Positions 36,558 through 45,812 of a DNA stretch of 64,000 nucleotides are shown here, piece by piece; the first letter of the stretch is position 1; each line of letters starts with the position of its first letter. The notes under the pieces are model-generated. The model searched no databases. It was not told where the DNA came from and saw only the letters and a list, made by a program, of their open reading frames with translations. Position numbers and translations under genes: made by a program. The DNA lies in the NCBI RefSeq assembly GCF_024707125.1, contig NZ_JANQAH010000009.1:434001-498000 (forward strand), read 5' to 3'. The DNA comes from Devosia sp. GTDB lineage: Bacteria > Pseudomonadota > Alphaproteobacteria > Rhizobiales > Devosiaceae.

Positions 36558-38189
36558 CTACTCCGGCAGTTTCCGGCGTCCGCGCCGCGAGGCGACGAAG
36601 CCGATGAGGATGCCGGCGATGATGGCGATGGCGAGCGGATAGTGCCGCAGCTGGGCAAAGATGGTTGGGGCAAGGCGCTGGTGCGGGCGCACGTCGAGCG
36701 CCGCCATTTGCCCGGGCACCAACTGCGCTGTCACTCGCCCAAGTGGGTCAGTGGCGAAGGTCAGACCGGTATTGGCGGCGCGGAGGAGGCTCATGCCTTC
36801 CTCGACGGCGCGGAGGCGCGCGTGATGGGCGTGCTGGGCCGGGCCGATGGAGCCATCGAACCAGGCGTCATTGGTCACATTGAGAATGAACTGGGCATTG
36901 GCGGTGTCGCCGAGATCGCCCGAGAACAGCACTTCGTAGCAGATCAGCGCGAGGAAGGCCGGGGTCCCCGGCAATTCCATCAGTCGACGGCGCGCATCGC
37001 CATGCGACCAGCCATCGGCGCCGGGCACGAACTGCTTGATGCCCACGCGGGAAAGAATGTCCTGGAACGGCAGGTATTCGCCGAAGGGGACGAGGTGGGA
37101 CTTGTCGTAGCTGGCGATGATTTCGCCATCGGTATTGATGGCGACGAGCGAATTATAGGGCGCGCCTCGCGGCGCTTCGCCGTCGAGCCCAAAAATCTGA
37201 CGTGGGACGCCGGCGAGCAGCGTGGCGTTTTCGGGCAGCATGCGGGCGATGCGCGCCAAAGCGTCGGGATAGGTTTCGAGGAAGAAGGGGACGCTCGATT
37301 CGGGCCAGACGAGATGGGTGATATCGGCAAGGCCCTGATCGGTCGGGTCCATGCGCATGTCCGAAAGCATGAGCAGGCGATCGATCAGCGCCACCGGGTC
37401 GACATTGCCGAAATCGGCATGCTCATAGACCATGGGCTGGACGAGGCGCATGGCGACGTCCTGCCGCTCGGTGGAAACGGTGCCGGAGAGGCGGTTCCAG
37501 CCATAGGCCAATTGCCCGGCAATGACGGCGAGGGCGAGGAAGAATGGAAAGAGCCGGCGGCTCATCGGGCGGTCGTCGGCGGGCCAGATCAGGGCCGGCG
37601 TCATGGCGAGGAGCGGGGCGAGGAAGGTCAGGCCGTAGACCCCGATCACCGAGGCCAATTGCATGAGTTCGTCGGTGCCGGTCAGCGCATAGCCGAGGAG
37701 ATCGAAGGGGAAGCCGGTGAGCACATGGCCACGGGCAAACTCGGCGACGGCCAGGAACGACGAGAGCGTGACGATGCGCGCGGCGCCGTGGCTCCAGAAG
37801 AGATGGGCCAGGGCGCTGGCAAGGCCCCAGAAGAGGGCGATCAAGGCCGCGAGAGCGGCGATGGCGAAGGGCATGAGGGCCAGCATAAAACCGCCATCGA
37901 CGAAGAAGGCGGCGCCCAGCCAATGGAAGGCGACGAGGAAATAGCCCCAGCCGAAGGCAAAGCCGATGGTGAAGGCGGGCCCAAAGATTCGCCGGAACCA
38001 GTTGCGCTTGCGCTCGGCGCCATCGAGCGCCCAGACCCAGATGGGCATGGCGACAAAGAGCGCGGGCAAGACGAAGAACGGCGGCACCGAGAGGCCGGCG
38101 ACGGCACCGGCCACAAGCAGGATGCAAAAGCGCTGCCAGCCATGGCTGAGCATGGTGGTTTCGGCCAGCCAGGTCACGGGCTTGATCAT
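36558..38189 (-). CDS. lnt: Apolipoprotein N-acyltransferase
   Basis: Lnt adds the third acyl chain to the N-terminal cysteine of lipoproteins at the periplasmic face of the inner membrane. The 543-residue protein has about seven N-terminal membrane helices and a nitrilase-type catalytic domain, plus a C-terminal helix (about 515-533). Catalytic residues are visible: Glu in HLVWPESSVPF, Lys in ASYDKSHLVPFGEYLP and Cys in LICYEVLF. It is divergent from tsaB and does not lie next to a corC-type gene here. Confidence 0.95.
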   Translation of the reverse strand: MIKPVTWLAETTMLSHGWQRFCILLVAGAVAGLSVPPFFVLPALFVAMPIWVWALDGAERKRNWFRRIFGPAFTIGFAFGWGYFLVAFHWLGAAFFVDGGFMLALMPFAIAALAALIALFWGLASALAHLFWSHGAARIVTLSSFLAVAEFARGHVLTGFPFDLLGYALTGTDELMQLASVIGVYGLTFLAPLLAMTPALIWPADDRPMSRRLFPFFLALAVIAGQLAYGWNRLSGTVSTERQDVAMRLVQPMVYEHADFGNVDPVALIDRLLMLSDMRMDPTDQGLADITHLVWPESSVPFFLETYPDALARIARMLPENATLLAGVPRQIFGLDGEAPRGAPYNSLVAINTDGEIIASYDKSHLVPFGEYLPFQDILSRVGIKQFVPGADGWSHGDARRRLMELPGTPAFLALICYEVLFSGDLGDTANAQFILNVTNDAWFDGSIGPAQHAHHARLRAVEEGMSLLRAANTGLTFATDPLGRVTAQLVPGQMAALDVRPHQRLAPTIFAQLRHYPLAIAIIAGILIGFVASRRGRRKLPE

Positions 38190-38327
38190 GATGGGGGCAG
38201 ACGCGAATCACGGCACATGCCGGGGAAGGTCGCCCCGAGGGAGGGGGGGCGTCAAGGCAGTGGACTCAGGCTCGCGCTGGCGTTACGAGCCAGAATGCCC
38301 GAACGTCGCTGTCGACGAGGAGCGAGA

Positions 38328-38939
38328 ATGACGACACCGCCCATCACCCTGGCCATCGATACTGCCGCGCCGCGCCTGCAATTGGCCGTCTTGCGGGCAG
38401 ATGGTGCGACCGATGTCAGCGTGGATGATATCGCGACGGGTCATGCCGAAATCTTGTTCGATCGCCTCGCAGTTCTGCTGGCGCGCAATGGTCTTGGTCA
38501 TGCCGATGTGGAGCGGATTGCTGTCACGACCGGGCCAGGCTCGTTCACCGGGCTGCGCATCGGCCTTTCCGCGGCGCGCGGATTGGGGCTGGCGCGAAAG
38601 CTGCCTGTGCTTGGGATTCCCAGCCTGCTTTCCCTGTCACTGGGCGTGGATTCGGGGCCCGTGACCGTCTTGCTCGATGCGCGCCGAGGCGAGGCCTATT
38701 TTCAGGCTTTTTCGGCGCCGGGCATTGCCGAGACGGAGCCGATGCTGCTGCCCCTCGAGGAGGCGCGCGGCCGTGTTGTGCCGGGTGTGACGCTGATTGA
38801 GCAGCCCTTTGTCGATCTGGCCGCCATGGTGCGCTTTGCCGGGTCGGCTGATCCGCTTTTGTATCCGCCACACGCTGCCTATATCCGCGATGCCGACGCA
38901 AAACCGCAGGATGCGGCTAAAATTCCGAGGCGGGTGTGA
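38328..38939 (+). CDS. tsaB: tRNA threonylcarbamoyladenosine biosynthesis protein TsaB
   Basis: TsaB is the scaffold partner of TsaD in forming t6A37 on ANN-decoding tRNAs. The 203-residue ASKHA-fold protein begins ITLAIDTAAPRLQLAVL and has VTTGPGSFTGLRIGLSAARGLG and LLDARRGEAYFQ. The frame is open far upstream, but the ATG at 38328 has GAGGAG nearby and is the family start. It overlaps rimI by one base (TGATG). The tsaB-rimI-fur-plsC order is typical of Hyphomicrobiales. Confidence 0.95.
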   Translation: MTTPPITLAIDTAAPRLQLAVLRADGATDVSVDDIATGHAEILFDRLAVLLARNGLGHADVERIAVTTGPGSFTGLRIGLSAARGLGLARKLPVLGIPSLLSLSLGVDSGPVTVLLDARRGEAYFQAFSAPGIAETEPMLLPLEEARGRVVPGVTLIEQPFVDLAAMVRFAGSADPLLYPPHAAYIRDADAKPQDAAKIPRRV

Positions 38940-39418
38940 TGGACAAGCTCTGGATGGCCCCGCATGGGCTGCATATCGAACCGGCCGAACTGAAGGACGC
39001 GCAGCGCCTCGCGCAATTGCATGCGCAGGGCTTTTTCCGCGGCTGGCCGGTCGCTGATTTTCTGGGGTTTCTCGATGACAAATCGACACCCACTTATGTC
39101 GCCTGTGACGCCAAGCGCCGTATTGCCGGCTTTGCGCTGATCCGGCTCGTGGCCGATGAAAGCGAACTTCTCACCATCGCGGTCGATCCCAAATGGCGCG
39201 GCAAGGGGGTTGGCAGGGCGCTGCTCGACGCAGTCTTTGCCGACCTGATGATGTCGCCGGCGCGAAAAATGTTCCTCGAAGTCGACGAGCAGAACCAACC
39301 GGCCATCAAACTCTACAAAAAGCTTGGCTTCTCGACGGTTTCATCGCGAAAGGGCTACTATGCCAAGGCCGATGGCAGTGCGGCCACTGCGCTTGTCATG
39401 ACGCGCGATCTTGGGTAA
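38939..39418 (+). CDS. rimI: Ribosomal-protein-alanine N-acetyltransferase RimI
   Basis: This 159-residue GNAT protein has the acetyl-CoA loop LLTIAVDPKWRGKGVGRALL and LEVDEQNQPAIKLYKKLGFSTVSSRKGYY, the RimI hallmark. RimI acetylates the N-terminal alanine of ribosomal protein S18, and the tsaB neighbour is the usual one. I use the ATG at 38939; a GTG one codon upstream is also in frame. Confidence 0.9.
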   Translation: MDKLWMAPHGLHIEPAELKDAQRLAQLHAQGFFRGWPVADFLGFLDDKSTPTYVACDAKRRIAGFALIRLVADESELLTIAVDPKWRGKGVGRALLDAVFADLMMSPARKMFLEVDEQNQPAIKLYKKLGFSTVSSRKGYYAKADGSAATALVMTRDLG

Positions 39419-39454
39419 CCCGATGCCGAAACCGGCTAGGCAAGGAGACATGGC

Positions 39455-39907
39455 TTGAGCAAGACGCCGTCCGATCCGACCCTGGAGGAAGCCTGCGTAG
39501 CGCGCGGCATGCGCATGACCGACCAGCGCCGCGTCATCGCGCGCGTGATCGAGGAAAGCTCCGATCATCCTGATGTCGAAGAGCTTTATCGTCGCGCCTC
39601 GGCCACCGATCCCAGAATTTCGCTGTCGACCGTCTACCGCACCGTCAACCTTTTCGAGGAAGCCGGGCTCGTCACCAAGCACGATTTCAAGGATGGCCGC
39701 GCCCGGTTCGAACTGATTCCCGACGAGCATCATGACCATCTGATCGACATCCGGTCGGGCACGGTCATCGAGTTCCGCAACGAGGAAATCGAAGCCATTC
39801 AGGAAGTGATCGCCAAGCGGCTGGGATACCGCCTCGTCGACCATCGCCTCGAACTCTACGCTGTGCCGCTGACGGACAAGGCGGGCAGCAAGGACAAGTC
39901 CGAATAA
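39455..39907 (+). CDS. fur: Fur/Mur family metal-responsive repressor
   Basis: This 150-residue repressor has winged helix RMTDQRRVIARVIEESSDHPDVEELYRRA and ISLSTVYRTVNLFEEAGLV, followed by the metal-binding/dimer domain with DEHHDHLI. The structural CxxC zinc motif of E. coli Fur is replaced (DIRS). This is typical of alphaproteobacterial Fur/Mur proteins, which often sense manganese. The start is a TTG at 39455, 7 nt after AAGGAG. An ATG 5 nt earlier opens a two-codon frame (ATGGCTTGA) and cannot be the start. It overlaps plsC by one base. Confidence 0.9.
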   Translation: MSKTPSDPTLEEACVARGMRMTDQRRVIARVIEESSDHPDVEELYRRASATDPRISLSTVYRTVNLFEEAGLVTKHDFKDGRARFELIPDEHHDHLIDIRSGTVIEFRNEEIEAIQEVIAKRLGYRLVDHRLELYAVPLTDKAGSKDKSE

Positions 39908-40713
39908 TGATCCGCCGCTGCCTGTTTTTCATTTTTCTCTTTGTGCCCTTCCTGCTGGTGGTGATTCCGAGCCAGGCCCTGATCGTCGCGCTGAAACTGC
40001 CATTCTGGCCGGTGCTGCCGCAGCTCTTCCACAAAATGGGGTGTCTGTTCCTGGGCCTGCGGGTGACCGTCATCGGTACGCCGGCCAAGGGAAGGCCGAC
40101 GCTGCTGGTCTCCAACCACATTTCCTGGACCGACATCATTGCCATCGGCTCGGCCGCGCCGGTGACCTTCGTGGCCAAGCAGGAAATCGCCAAATGGCCC
40201 TTCGTGAGCATGATGGCGAAGCTGCAAAAGACCATTTTCGTCGACCGCACCCGCCGCTCCGGCACGGGGCGCACCGCTGAAGCCATGGGCAGGCACATGG
40301 CGGACGGCAATGCCGTGGTGCTGTTTGCCGAAGGCCAGTCCGATATCGGCACCCATGTGCTGCCGTTCCGCTCGGCCCTGGTGGGCGCGGCCCAGCACGC
40401 CATGGAGGCAGCGGGCGCCACGGAAGTGAACATCCAGCCCCTTACCGTCGCCTATACAAAACTCCACGGCCTGCCCATCAGCCGCAATGAGCGGTCGCTG
40501 GTCGCCTGGATCAAGTCCAAGTCGGTCAAGCAGAACATCATGGAAATTCTCTCGGGGCCGATGAAGGACGTGACCGTCGCCTTCGGTACGCCGCAGGTTT
40601 TGGCCCATGGTGCCGACCGCAAGGTCGTCACCAAGGCCGCCGAGCACGAGGTGCGCGCCATGCTGGTGGCGCTCAATCGCGACCTGCCGCTGCCGGTATC
40701 CGCGCAAGTTTAG
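39907..40713 (+). CDS. plsC: Lysophospholipid (1-acyl-sn-glycerol-3-phosphate) acyltransferase
   Basis: This 268-residue membrane acyltransferase has an N-terminal hydrophobic segment (about residues 5-30). The catalytic motif appears as SNHISWTDIIAI, the acyl-acceptor motif as FVDRTRRSGT and a variant of motif III as FAEGQSDIG (usually FPEGT). It probably makes phosphatidic acid; acceptor specificity, including ornithine lipids, cannot be settled. Its ATG overlaps the fur stop (TAATG). Confidence 0.88.
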   Translation: MIRRCLFFIFLFVPFLLVVIPSQALIVALKLPFWPVLPQLFHKMGCLFLGLRVTVIGTPAKGRPTLLVSNHISWTDIIAIGSAAPVTFVAKQEIAKWPFVSMMAKLQKTIFVDRTRRSGTGRTAEAMGRHMADGNAVVLFAEGQSDIGTHVLPFRSALVGAAQHAMEAAGATEVNIQPLTVAYTKLHGLPISRNERSLVAWIKSKSVKQNIMEILSGPMKDVTVAFGTPQVLAHGADRKVVTKAAEHEVRAMLVALNRDLPLPVSAQV

Positions 40714-40790
40714 GCATTAGGCTTAACGCCGGGCTTTGCTTCGGAATTAACGCTTCGTTAGCTATGTTGGCCTCGTTCAAGGAGGCCGAC

Positions 40791-41039
40791 ATGGATTGGC
40801 AAATTATCGCTATCGCGCTGATTGCGGCGGTCACCCTTTTTGCCTTCGTGCGCAGCGAGAAGCGGCAGAAACTTGCCGCACTATCAGCCCAGGCCCGTCA
40901 TTTCGCGACGGCTCCCGCCTATCGCCACCGGGCGTCGGGCACTGTTGCGCCGGCCCCGGCCTATATTCCGATGGGCCTTTCGCCCTCGGATCGCATGTTT
41001 TTGCAGTCCATCGCCAGGACGGCGCGGCCGAAGGACTAA
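40791..41039 (+). CDS. Hypothetical single-pass membrane protein
   Basis: This 82-residue protein has one N-terminal membrane helix (IIAIALIAAVTLFAFV, about residues 4-19), a basic segment and a Pro/Ala-rich tail ending SPSDRMFLQSIARTARPKD. The ATG at 40791 follows AAGGAGG. I do not recognise a family. Its stop codon overlaps that of the convergent small gene by 4 bp. Confidence 0.6.
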   Translation: MDWQIIAIALIAAVTLFAFVRSEKRQKLAALSAQARHFATAPAYRHRASGTVAPAPAYIPMGLSPSDRMFLQSIARTARPKD

Positions 41040-41284
41040 TCCGCCAGCCGCGCCTTCAATCGCCCGACGATTTTGGCCGCCTTCACCATGAGGGCGAGGT
41101 CGATGTCGCCCTCGTCCATGCCATCCTCCCGCTCGATCCAGGCGGGGATGAGCAATTCGTGCCGCTGTTCGCGGCCATCGATCGTTTCCGTAAGGACCGC
41201 TTTCACCTTGCCCGTCACCCGATTGGCAAGCCGCGGGTGGTCGTGGCGCTCGAAGAGGGCGATGTCGATCAGTTCAAGACTCAT
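41036..41284 (-). CDS. Hypothetical protein
   Basis: This acidic-to-neutral soluble protein of about 82 residues (MSLELIDIALFERHDHP start) has GGAG 6 nt upstream of its ATG at 41284. In-frame ATGs at 41296 and 41335 are alternatives. The C terminus DIDLALMVKAAKIVGRLKARLAD looks like an amphipathic helix. No family is recognised. It overlaps the convergent upstream gene at the stop codons. Confidence 0.55.
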   Translation of the reverse strand: MSLELIDIALFERHDHPRLANRVTGKVKAVLTETIDGREQRHELLIPAWIEREDGMDEGDIDLALMVKAAKIVGRLKARLAD

Positions 41285-41407
41285 ATTCGGCTCCATGGGA
41301 GCCCCCATTGCCGAAACTGGCCCTAGTTGGTTCATGAGGCATTAATGCGCCGACCCGCTCATGGTTTCTCCACAAGCGGGTTTCTTCACGGCATTGATGT
41401 CAGGGGA

Positions 41408-42716
41408 TCAGACGCGGACGGCGTGCTCCACGCGGCCGGCATCGCCGAAGACGCTGATATAGCGCTCGATTTCGTTCTTTTCGCCCGTCGCCTTGGCCGG
41501 GTTGTCCGAAAGCTTTACCGCCGGACGGCCATTGGCCTCGCTGACCTTGGCGACGATGGAAATCGGATCGAGGCCGGGATTGGGTGCGGGCGCGCAGCCC
41601 TCGAAGTCATTGGTGAGATTGGTGCCCCAGCCAAAGCTCATGCGCACGCGACCGTCGAAATGAAGATAGGCCTCCTCGATCATGTCGACATCGAGCCCGT
41701 CGGAAAAGATCAGCAGCTTTTCGCGTGGGTCGCGGCCGCGGCTCTCCCAGAACTTTATGATCTCGCTCGCCGCCTTCGATGGCCGGCGCGCTATCGGGGC
41801 GGAAGCCGGTCCAGTCGGCGACCCAGTCGGGCGCATCGCGGAGGAAGGCATCGGTGCCAAAGGCGTCGGGGAGGACGATGAGCAGGTTCCCGCCATAATA
41901 GCTCTTCCAATCCTGCAGCACGCGATAGGGCGCCTCGCGCAGCTCGTCGTCGGAACGCGCCAGGGCCGCCAGCACCATGGGCAATTCATGGGCATTGGTG
42001 CCCAGCGCCTCGAGGTCGGTGTCCATGGCGAGCTTCACATTGGAGGTGCCGGTGAAATTTTCCCCGATCCCCTCCTTGAGCGCTTCCACGCACCAGCGCT
42101 GCCAGAGGAAGGAGTGGCGGCGGCGGGTGCCGAAATCGGAAATTTTGAGGTCCGGCAGCTTTTGCAGCCGCTCGACCTTTTCCCACATTTTTGCTTTGGC
42201 GCGGGCATAGAGGACGTCGAGGGTGAAAGGGCCGTAGCTCTTCATCGCGGCGCGGCTGCGCAACTCGTTGATGATGGCGAGGGCCGGGATTTCCCACATC
42301 GAGGTTTCGACCCAGAGGCCGGGGAATTCGAGCACGAACTGCCCGTCGCGCTTTTCCAGCCGATATTCGGGGAGCTGGAAATTTTCGAGCCAGCGCAGGA
42401 ACCCGGGCTGGAAAATCTGCTTGGAGCCATAGAAGGTGTTACCGGCCAGCCAGATCATCTCTTTCTTGCTGACGCGAAGAGTGCGGCAATGGTCGAGCTG
42501 GGCGCGCAGCTCGTCGATGTCGATTTCTTCGGCGAGGCGCACCGATTTGGTGCGGTTGATCAGCGAGAAGGTGGCATCGACCTTGGGATAGAGCCCCCAG
42601 ATCATCTGCAGCATGAGGAGCTTGTAAAAGTCCGTGTCGAGCAGGCTGCGGATGATCGGATCGAGCTTCCAGGTGTGGTTGTAAACTCGCCGCGCAATAT
42701 CGGTATAGGTAGCCAT
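41408..42716 (-). pseudogene. pncB: Nicotinate phosphoribosyltransferase, frameshifted
   Basis: PncB salvages nicotinate to nicotinate mononucleotide for NAD synthesis. The reading frame from 42716 gives a typical PncB ([39 protein letters not shown]) to about 41770. The conserved continuation ([45 protein letters not shown]) is in another frame. The shift is at GAGCGAG on the minus strand: removing one base (plus-strand 41765) restores GGEEIIKFW and a protein of about 435 residues. It is either a real mutation or a base-call error; the downstream sequence is fully conserved, which favours error or a very recent event. Confidence 0.88.
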
Positions 42717-42830
42717 CTCGTCCCCACTTCGCGACGCGTCTTGTAGCGCGGCTCGGGTTGGCTTGAAAAGCCGCGGATGCCTCGGGGCGTCCAGTGTGGC
42801 CCCGGCTTGGCGCCGGGGCCCTGTTCGAGT

Positions 42831-45749
42831 TCAGGGCCGGCTGGCCCATTCGAGAAGGCTCGCAAGGCTCACGAAGGGGATTTCGGCCCTTTCGGTGAGG
42901 CCCGAGGCGCAGGTCGAGACGGTGGAGACGCCCAGCGTGCAATTGTCCGGAATGTCATTGCCGACGCGGCGGGTCGCGTGGGCATTGAGTTCGGGCAGGA
43001 ACAGGCCCTTGTCCCCGGCATAGCCGCAGCAGGTGATCGAGGAGAGCACGGCGAGCTTTTCGGCGCAGGCAGCCGCAACGGCTTCCGTCGCCGGCTGTTC
43101 GGCAAGGCGTTGCGCCGAGCAATTGTGATGCACCGCGACCACCGGCAGTTTTTGGGTGATCGCCAGTTTTGGCAGCACGTGGGTGACGAGGAATTGCGCC
43201 GAATCGGCAACCGGCGCGTCGCCGGGGAATTCCTTCAAATGCTTGGCGCAGGTGGAGGCGTCGGTGACGACATTGAGCCGACCGGCATCGGACAGGGTGG
43301 ACAGCTCGGCTTTCAGCGCCTTGCCGACTTCGGCGGCCTGTTCGGGAAAACCCTTCGACTGGAAGGGTTGGCCGCAACATTGGCCCGTCAGGTGGTCGGG
43401 CACGATGACGTCGTAGCCGGCGCGCTCGAGGAGAGCCATCATGGCGGCGGGCGTGTCGAGCAGGTCATGCTCGGTTGTCGGCGCACCGAACATGCGGCTG
43501 GGGCAGGCGGGGAAGTAGACGATCTGCGGCCTTGCGCTCTGGGCGATGGGCACCGGGAAGCCGGTTTTGCGTGGGTCTTGCCGCGTGTCGCGGGAGCGCG
43601 GTGCGCCCGGGCCGTGATGGAGGGCACGGGAAACGCGGGGCACGCGCTTGCCGGTGAGGCGGCGCGCGGTTTCGGTGATGGCTTCGACGGCCGGGGCCGG
43701 AATGATCGTGCGGGCCGCGTCGGCAAAGGCGACGCCGCCGCGCATGGCGCGTTCCACTGTGCCGCGATGATCGGCGGCGAGGCGGGCGACCGTATGGGCC
43801 GTGCCGCCACGGCGGCGGGCGCGTTCGCCCAGGATGAGGGTACCGGTTTCGATGCCGACGGGGCAGCGTAGCGAGCAGAGGTTGCAGGCCGCACAAGTAT
43901 CCATGCCGGCATATTGGAAATCGGCTTCAAAGCGGGCGAGCCGCGCGGGATCTTCGCCCGATGCACGCAGGCGGGCGCGTTCACGGGTGACGGCGATACG
44001 CTGGCGCGGGGTCAGCGTCATGTGGTGGCTGGGGCAGGCCGGCTCGCAGAAACCGCATTCGATGCAGAGGTCGACGATTTCGTCGGCCAGCGGCATGAGT
44101 TTGAGGTTCTTGACGTGCACCTTGGGGTCGTCATTGAGCAGCACGCCGGGATTGAGCAGGCGCTCCGGGTCAAAGAGCGCCTTGATGCGATGCATGATCG
44201 CATAGGCTTTTGAGCCCCATTCGGCCTCGACAAAGGGGGCAATGGCGCGGCCGGTGCCGTGCTCGGCCTTCAAGGAGCCGCCATAACGCAGCGAGACGAG
44301 GGTGCTGAGCTCCTGGTTGAAGACGTCGAACTTTTCCGCCGCGCCGGGTTTGGAAAAATCGTCGCCCATCTGGAAGTGAAGATTGCCGGCGAGGGCGTGG
44401 CCGAAAATGACGGCATCGGTATAGCCGTGATCGTCGAGCATGGTGCGCAGGTCAACGACGAATTCAGCGAGCTTTTCGATCGGGGCGGCAACGTCCTCGG
44501 TGAGCATGATCGTGCCCTTGGGGCGCGCAGCGCCGGCCGAGGTGAAAAAGCCCTTTCTTATGTCCCAAAGGGCGTGGCTGCGATGCTCGTCCGTCGAGAG
44601 ATCGATATGGGTCGCGCCATGGCGGGCGAGGAGCGCATTGGCTTTCGCCACTTCCATTTCGAGAGTGGCGGCATCGGGGGCCGTGACGTCGATCAGCACG
44701 GCCGGGGAATTTTCCGTCAGCCGGGGCAGCAGCGGGGCCATGGGCGCGAGATGTTCGACGGTGGCGAGGGCGCGGCGCTCGATATATTCGGCGGCGGTGA
44801 CGCCGGTAGTGACCTGCACGCCGCCATTGGCCATTTCAATGATGGCGCGGCCGGCCGATTGCGGATCGGGGAAGGGGATCAGCCCGGTGGCCTTGAACGG
44901 GTGCTCGGGCACGGTGTTGTAGGTGACTTCCGAAACGAAGCCGAGCGTGCCTTCCGAGCCCACCATCAGGTGGATGAGAATATCGAGCGGGTCGTGATAA
45001 TCGACGAGCGCATTGAGCGAATAGCCCACTGTGTTCTTGATCCGGTATTTGTGCCGGATCAGGGCGACGAGTTCTTCGTCAGCCATGACGTCGTGATGCA
45101 GCTGGTGGAGACCTGACAGCATCTTGCCATGCGAGGCACGGAACGCGTCGCGGCTGGCGGCATCACCGGAATCAAGCATGGTGCCGTCGGTAAGCACGAT
45201 CCGCAGGCGAGCCATGGTGTGATAGGTGTTTTGCGCGACACCGCAGCACATGCCGGACGAGTTATTGTTGACGACGCCGCCGATCTTGCAGGTCGCCTGG
45301 CTCGCCGGATCCGGCCCGATCTTTTTGTTATGCGGCTTCAGCGCCCTATTGGCTTCGGCGACGATGATGGCCGGCCCCAGAGTGATCCTGTCGGCGCCCG
45401 GCTGGATGTCGAGCCTGCGCCAGCCATCGCCCAGAACGGCAAGAACGCCATCGGTAACGGCCTGACCTGACAGGGACGTGCCGGCGGCGCGGAAGGTGAC
45501 GGGCAGGCCCTCGGCGCGGGCGGCCTTGAAGACCTCGCGCACATCGTCTTCGGAATTGACGAAGACGACCACGGCGGGGATCAGCCGATAGGAACTGGCA
45601 TCGCCGCTCCAGGCATAGGTCATCAGCGGATCGGTATGGATGGCGCCGCTGACCAGGGATTTGAGGCGTGCGGCAACGCGCTCGCCAGCGGCGAGGCGAT
45701 CGGGTGTGGGGGCTGTAGGCTGGATCGAAAAGAGAGGGGCTTGCTGCAT
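42831..45749 (-). CDS. FAD-binding and (4Fe-4S)-binding oxidoreductase, D-lactate dehydrogenase type
   Basis: This 972-residue fusion flavoprotein has an N-terminal FAD-binding-4 domain (TFRAAGTSLSGQAVTDGVL, KIGGVVNNNSSGMCCG) and an FAD-oxidase C domain. Two [4Fe-4S] motifs follow (CIECGFCEPACPS and CAACNLCSLRCPVG, about residues 585-660), then CCG heterodisulfide-like domains (GQCCGQPF, TCCGYAGDKG). It matches the long D-lactate/2-hydroxyacid dehydrogenases that pass electrons to the quinone pool. It may alternatively act on D-2-hydroxyglutarate or glycolate. No regulator is adjacent except the LysR gene upstream in the same direction. Confidence 0.93.
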   Translation of the reverse strand: MQQAPLFSIQPTAPTPDRLAAGERVAARLKSLVSGAIHTDPLMTYAWSGDASSYRLIPAVVVFVNSEDDVREVFKAARAEGLPVTFRAAGTSLSGQAVTDGVLAVLGDGWRRLDIQPGADRITLGPAIIVAEANRALKPHNKKIGPDPASQATCKIGGVVNNNSSGMCCGVAQNTYHTMARLRIVLTDGTMLDSGDAASRDAFRASHGKMLSGLHQLHHDVMADEELVALIRHKYRIKNTVGYSLNALVDYHDPLDILIHLMVGSEGTLGFVSEVTYNTVPEHPFKATGLIPFPDPQSAGRAIIEMANGGVQVTTGVTAAEYIERRALATVEHLAPMAPLLPRLTENSPAVLIDVTAPDAATLEMEVAKANALLARHGATHIDLSTDEHRSHALWDIRKGFFTSAGAARPKGTIMLTEDVAAPIEKLAEFVVDLRTMLDDHGYTDAVIFGHALAGNLHFQMGDDFSKPGAAEKFDVFNQELSTLVSLRYGGSLKAEHGTGRAIAPFVEAEWGSKAYAIMHRIKALFDPERLLNPGVLLNDDPKVHVKNLKLMPLADEIVDLCIECGFCEPACPSHHMTLTPRQRIAVTRERARLRASGEDPARLARFEADFQYAGMDTCAACNLCSLRCPVGIETGTLILGERARRRGGTAHTVARLAADHRGTVERAMRGGVAFADAARTIIPAPAVEAITETARRLTGKRVPRVSRALHHGPGAPRSRDTRQDPRKTGFPVPIAQSARPQIVYFPACPSRMFGAPTTEHDLLDTPAAMMALLERAGYDVIVPDHLTGQCCGQPFQSKGFPEQAAEVGKALKAELSTLSDAGRLNVVTDASTCAKHLKEFPGDAPVADSAQFLVTHVLPKLAITQKLPVVAVHHNCSAQRLAEQPATEAVAAACAEKLAVLSSITCCGYAGDKGLFLPELNAHATRRVGNDIPDNCTLGVSTVSTCASGLTERAEIPFVSLASLLEWASRP

Positions 45750-45812
45750 GGCGATGAAGCTAACATGTTAGTTTTTGCGGCGCGAGAGCGATTGGCGCCG
45801 ATGTGATGCCTT

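Noticed and set aside
36477-38327. Long plus-strand extension upstream of tsaB, over lnt
   Set aside because: Low-complexity charged antisense sequence of lnt. The tsaB family start at 38328 has its own ribosome site.
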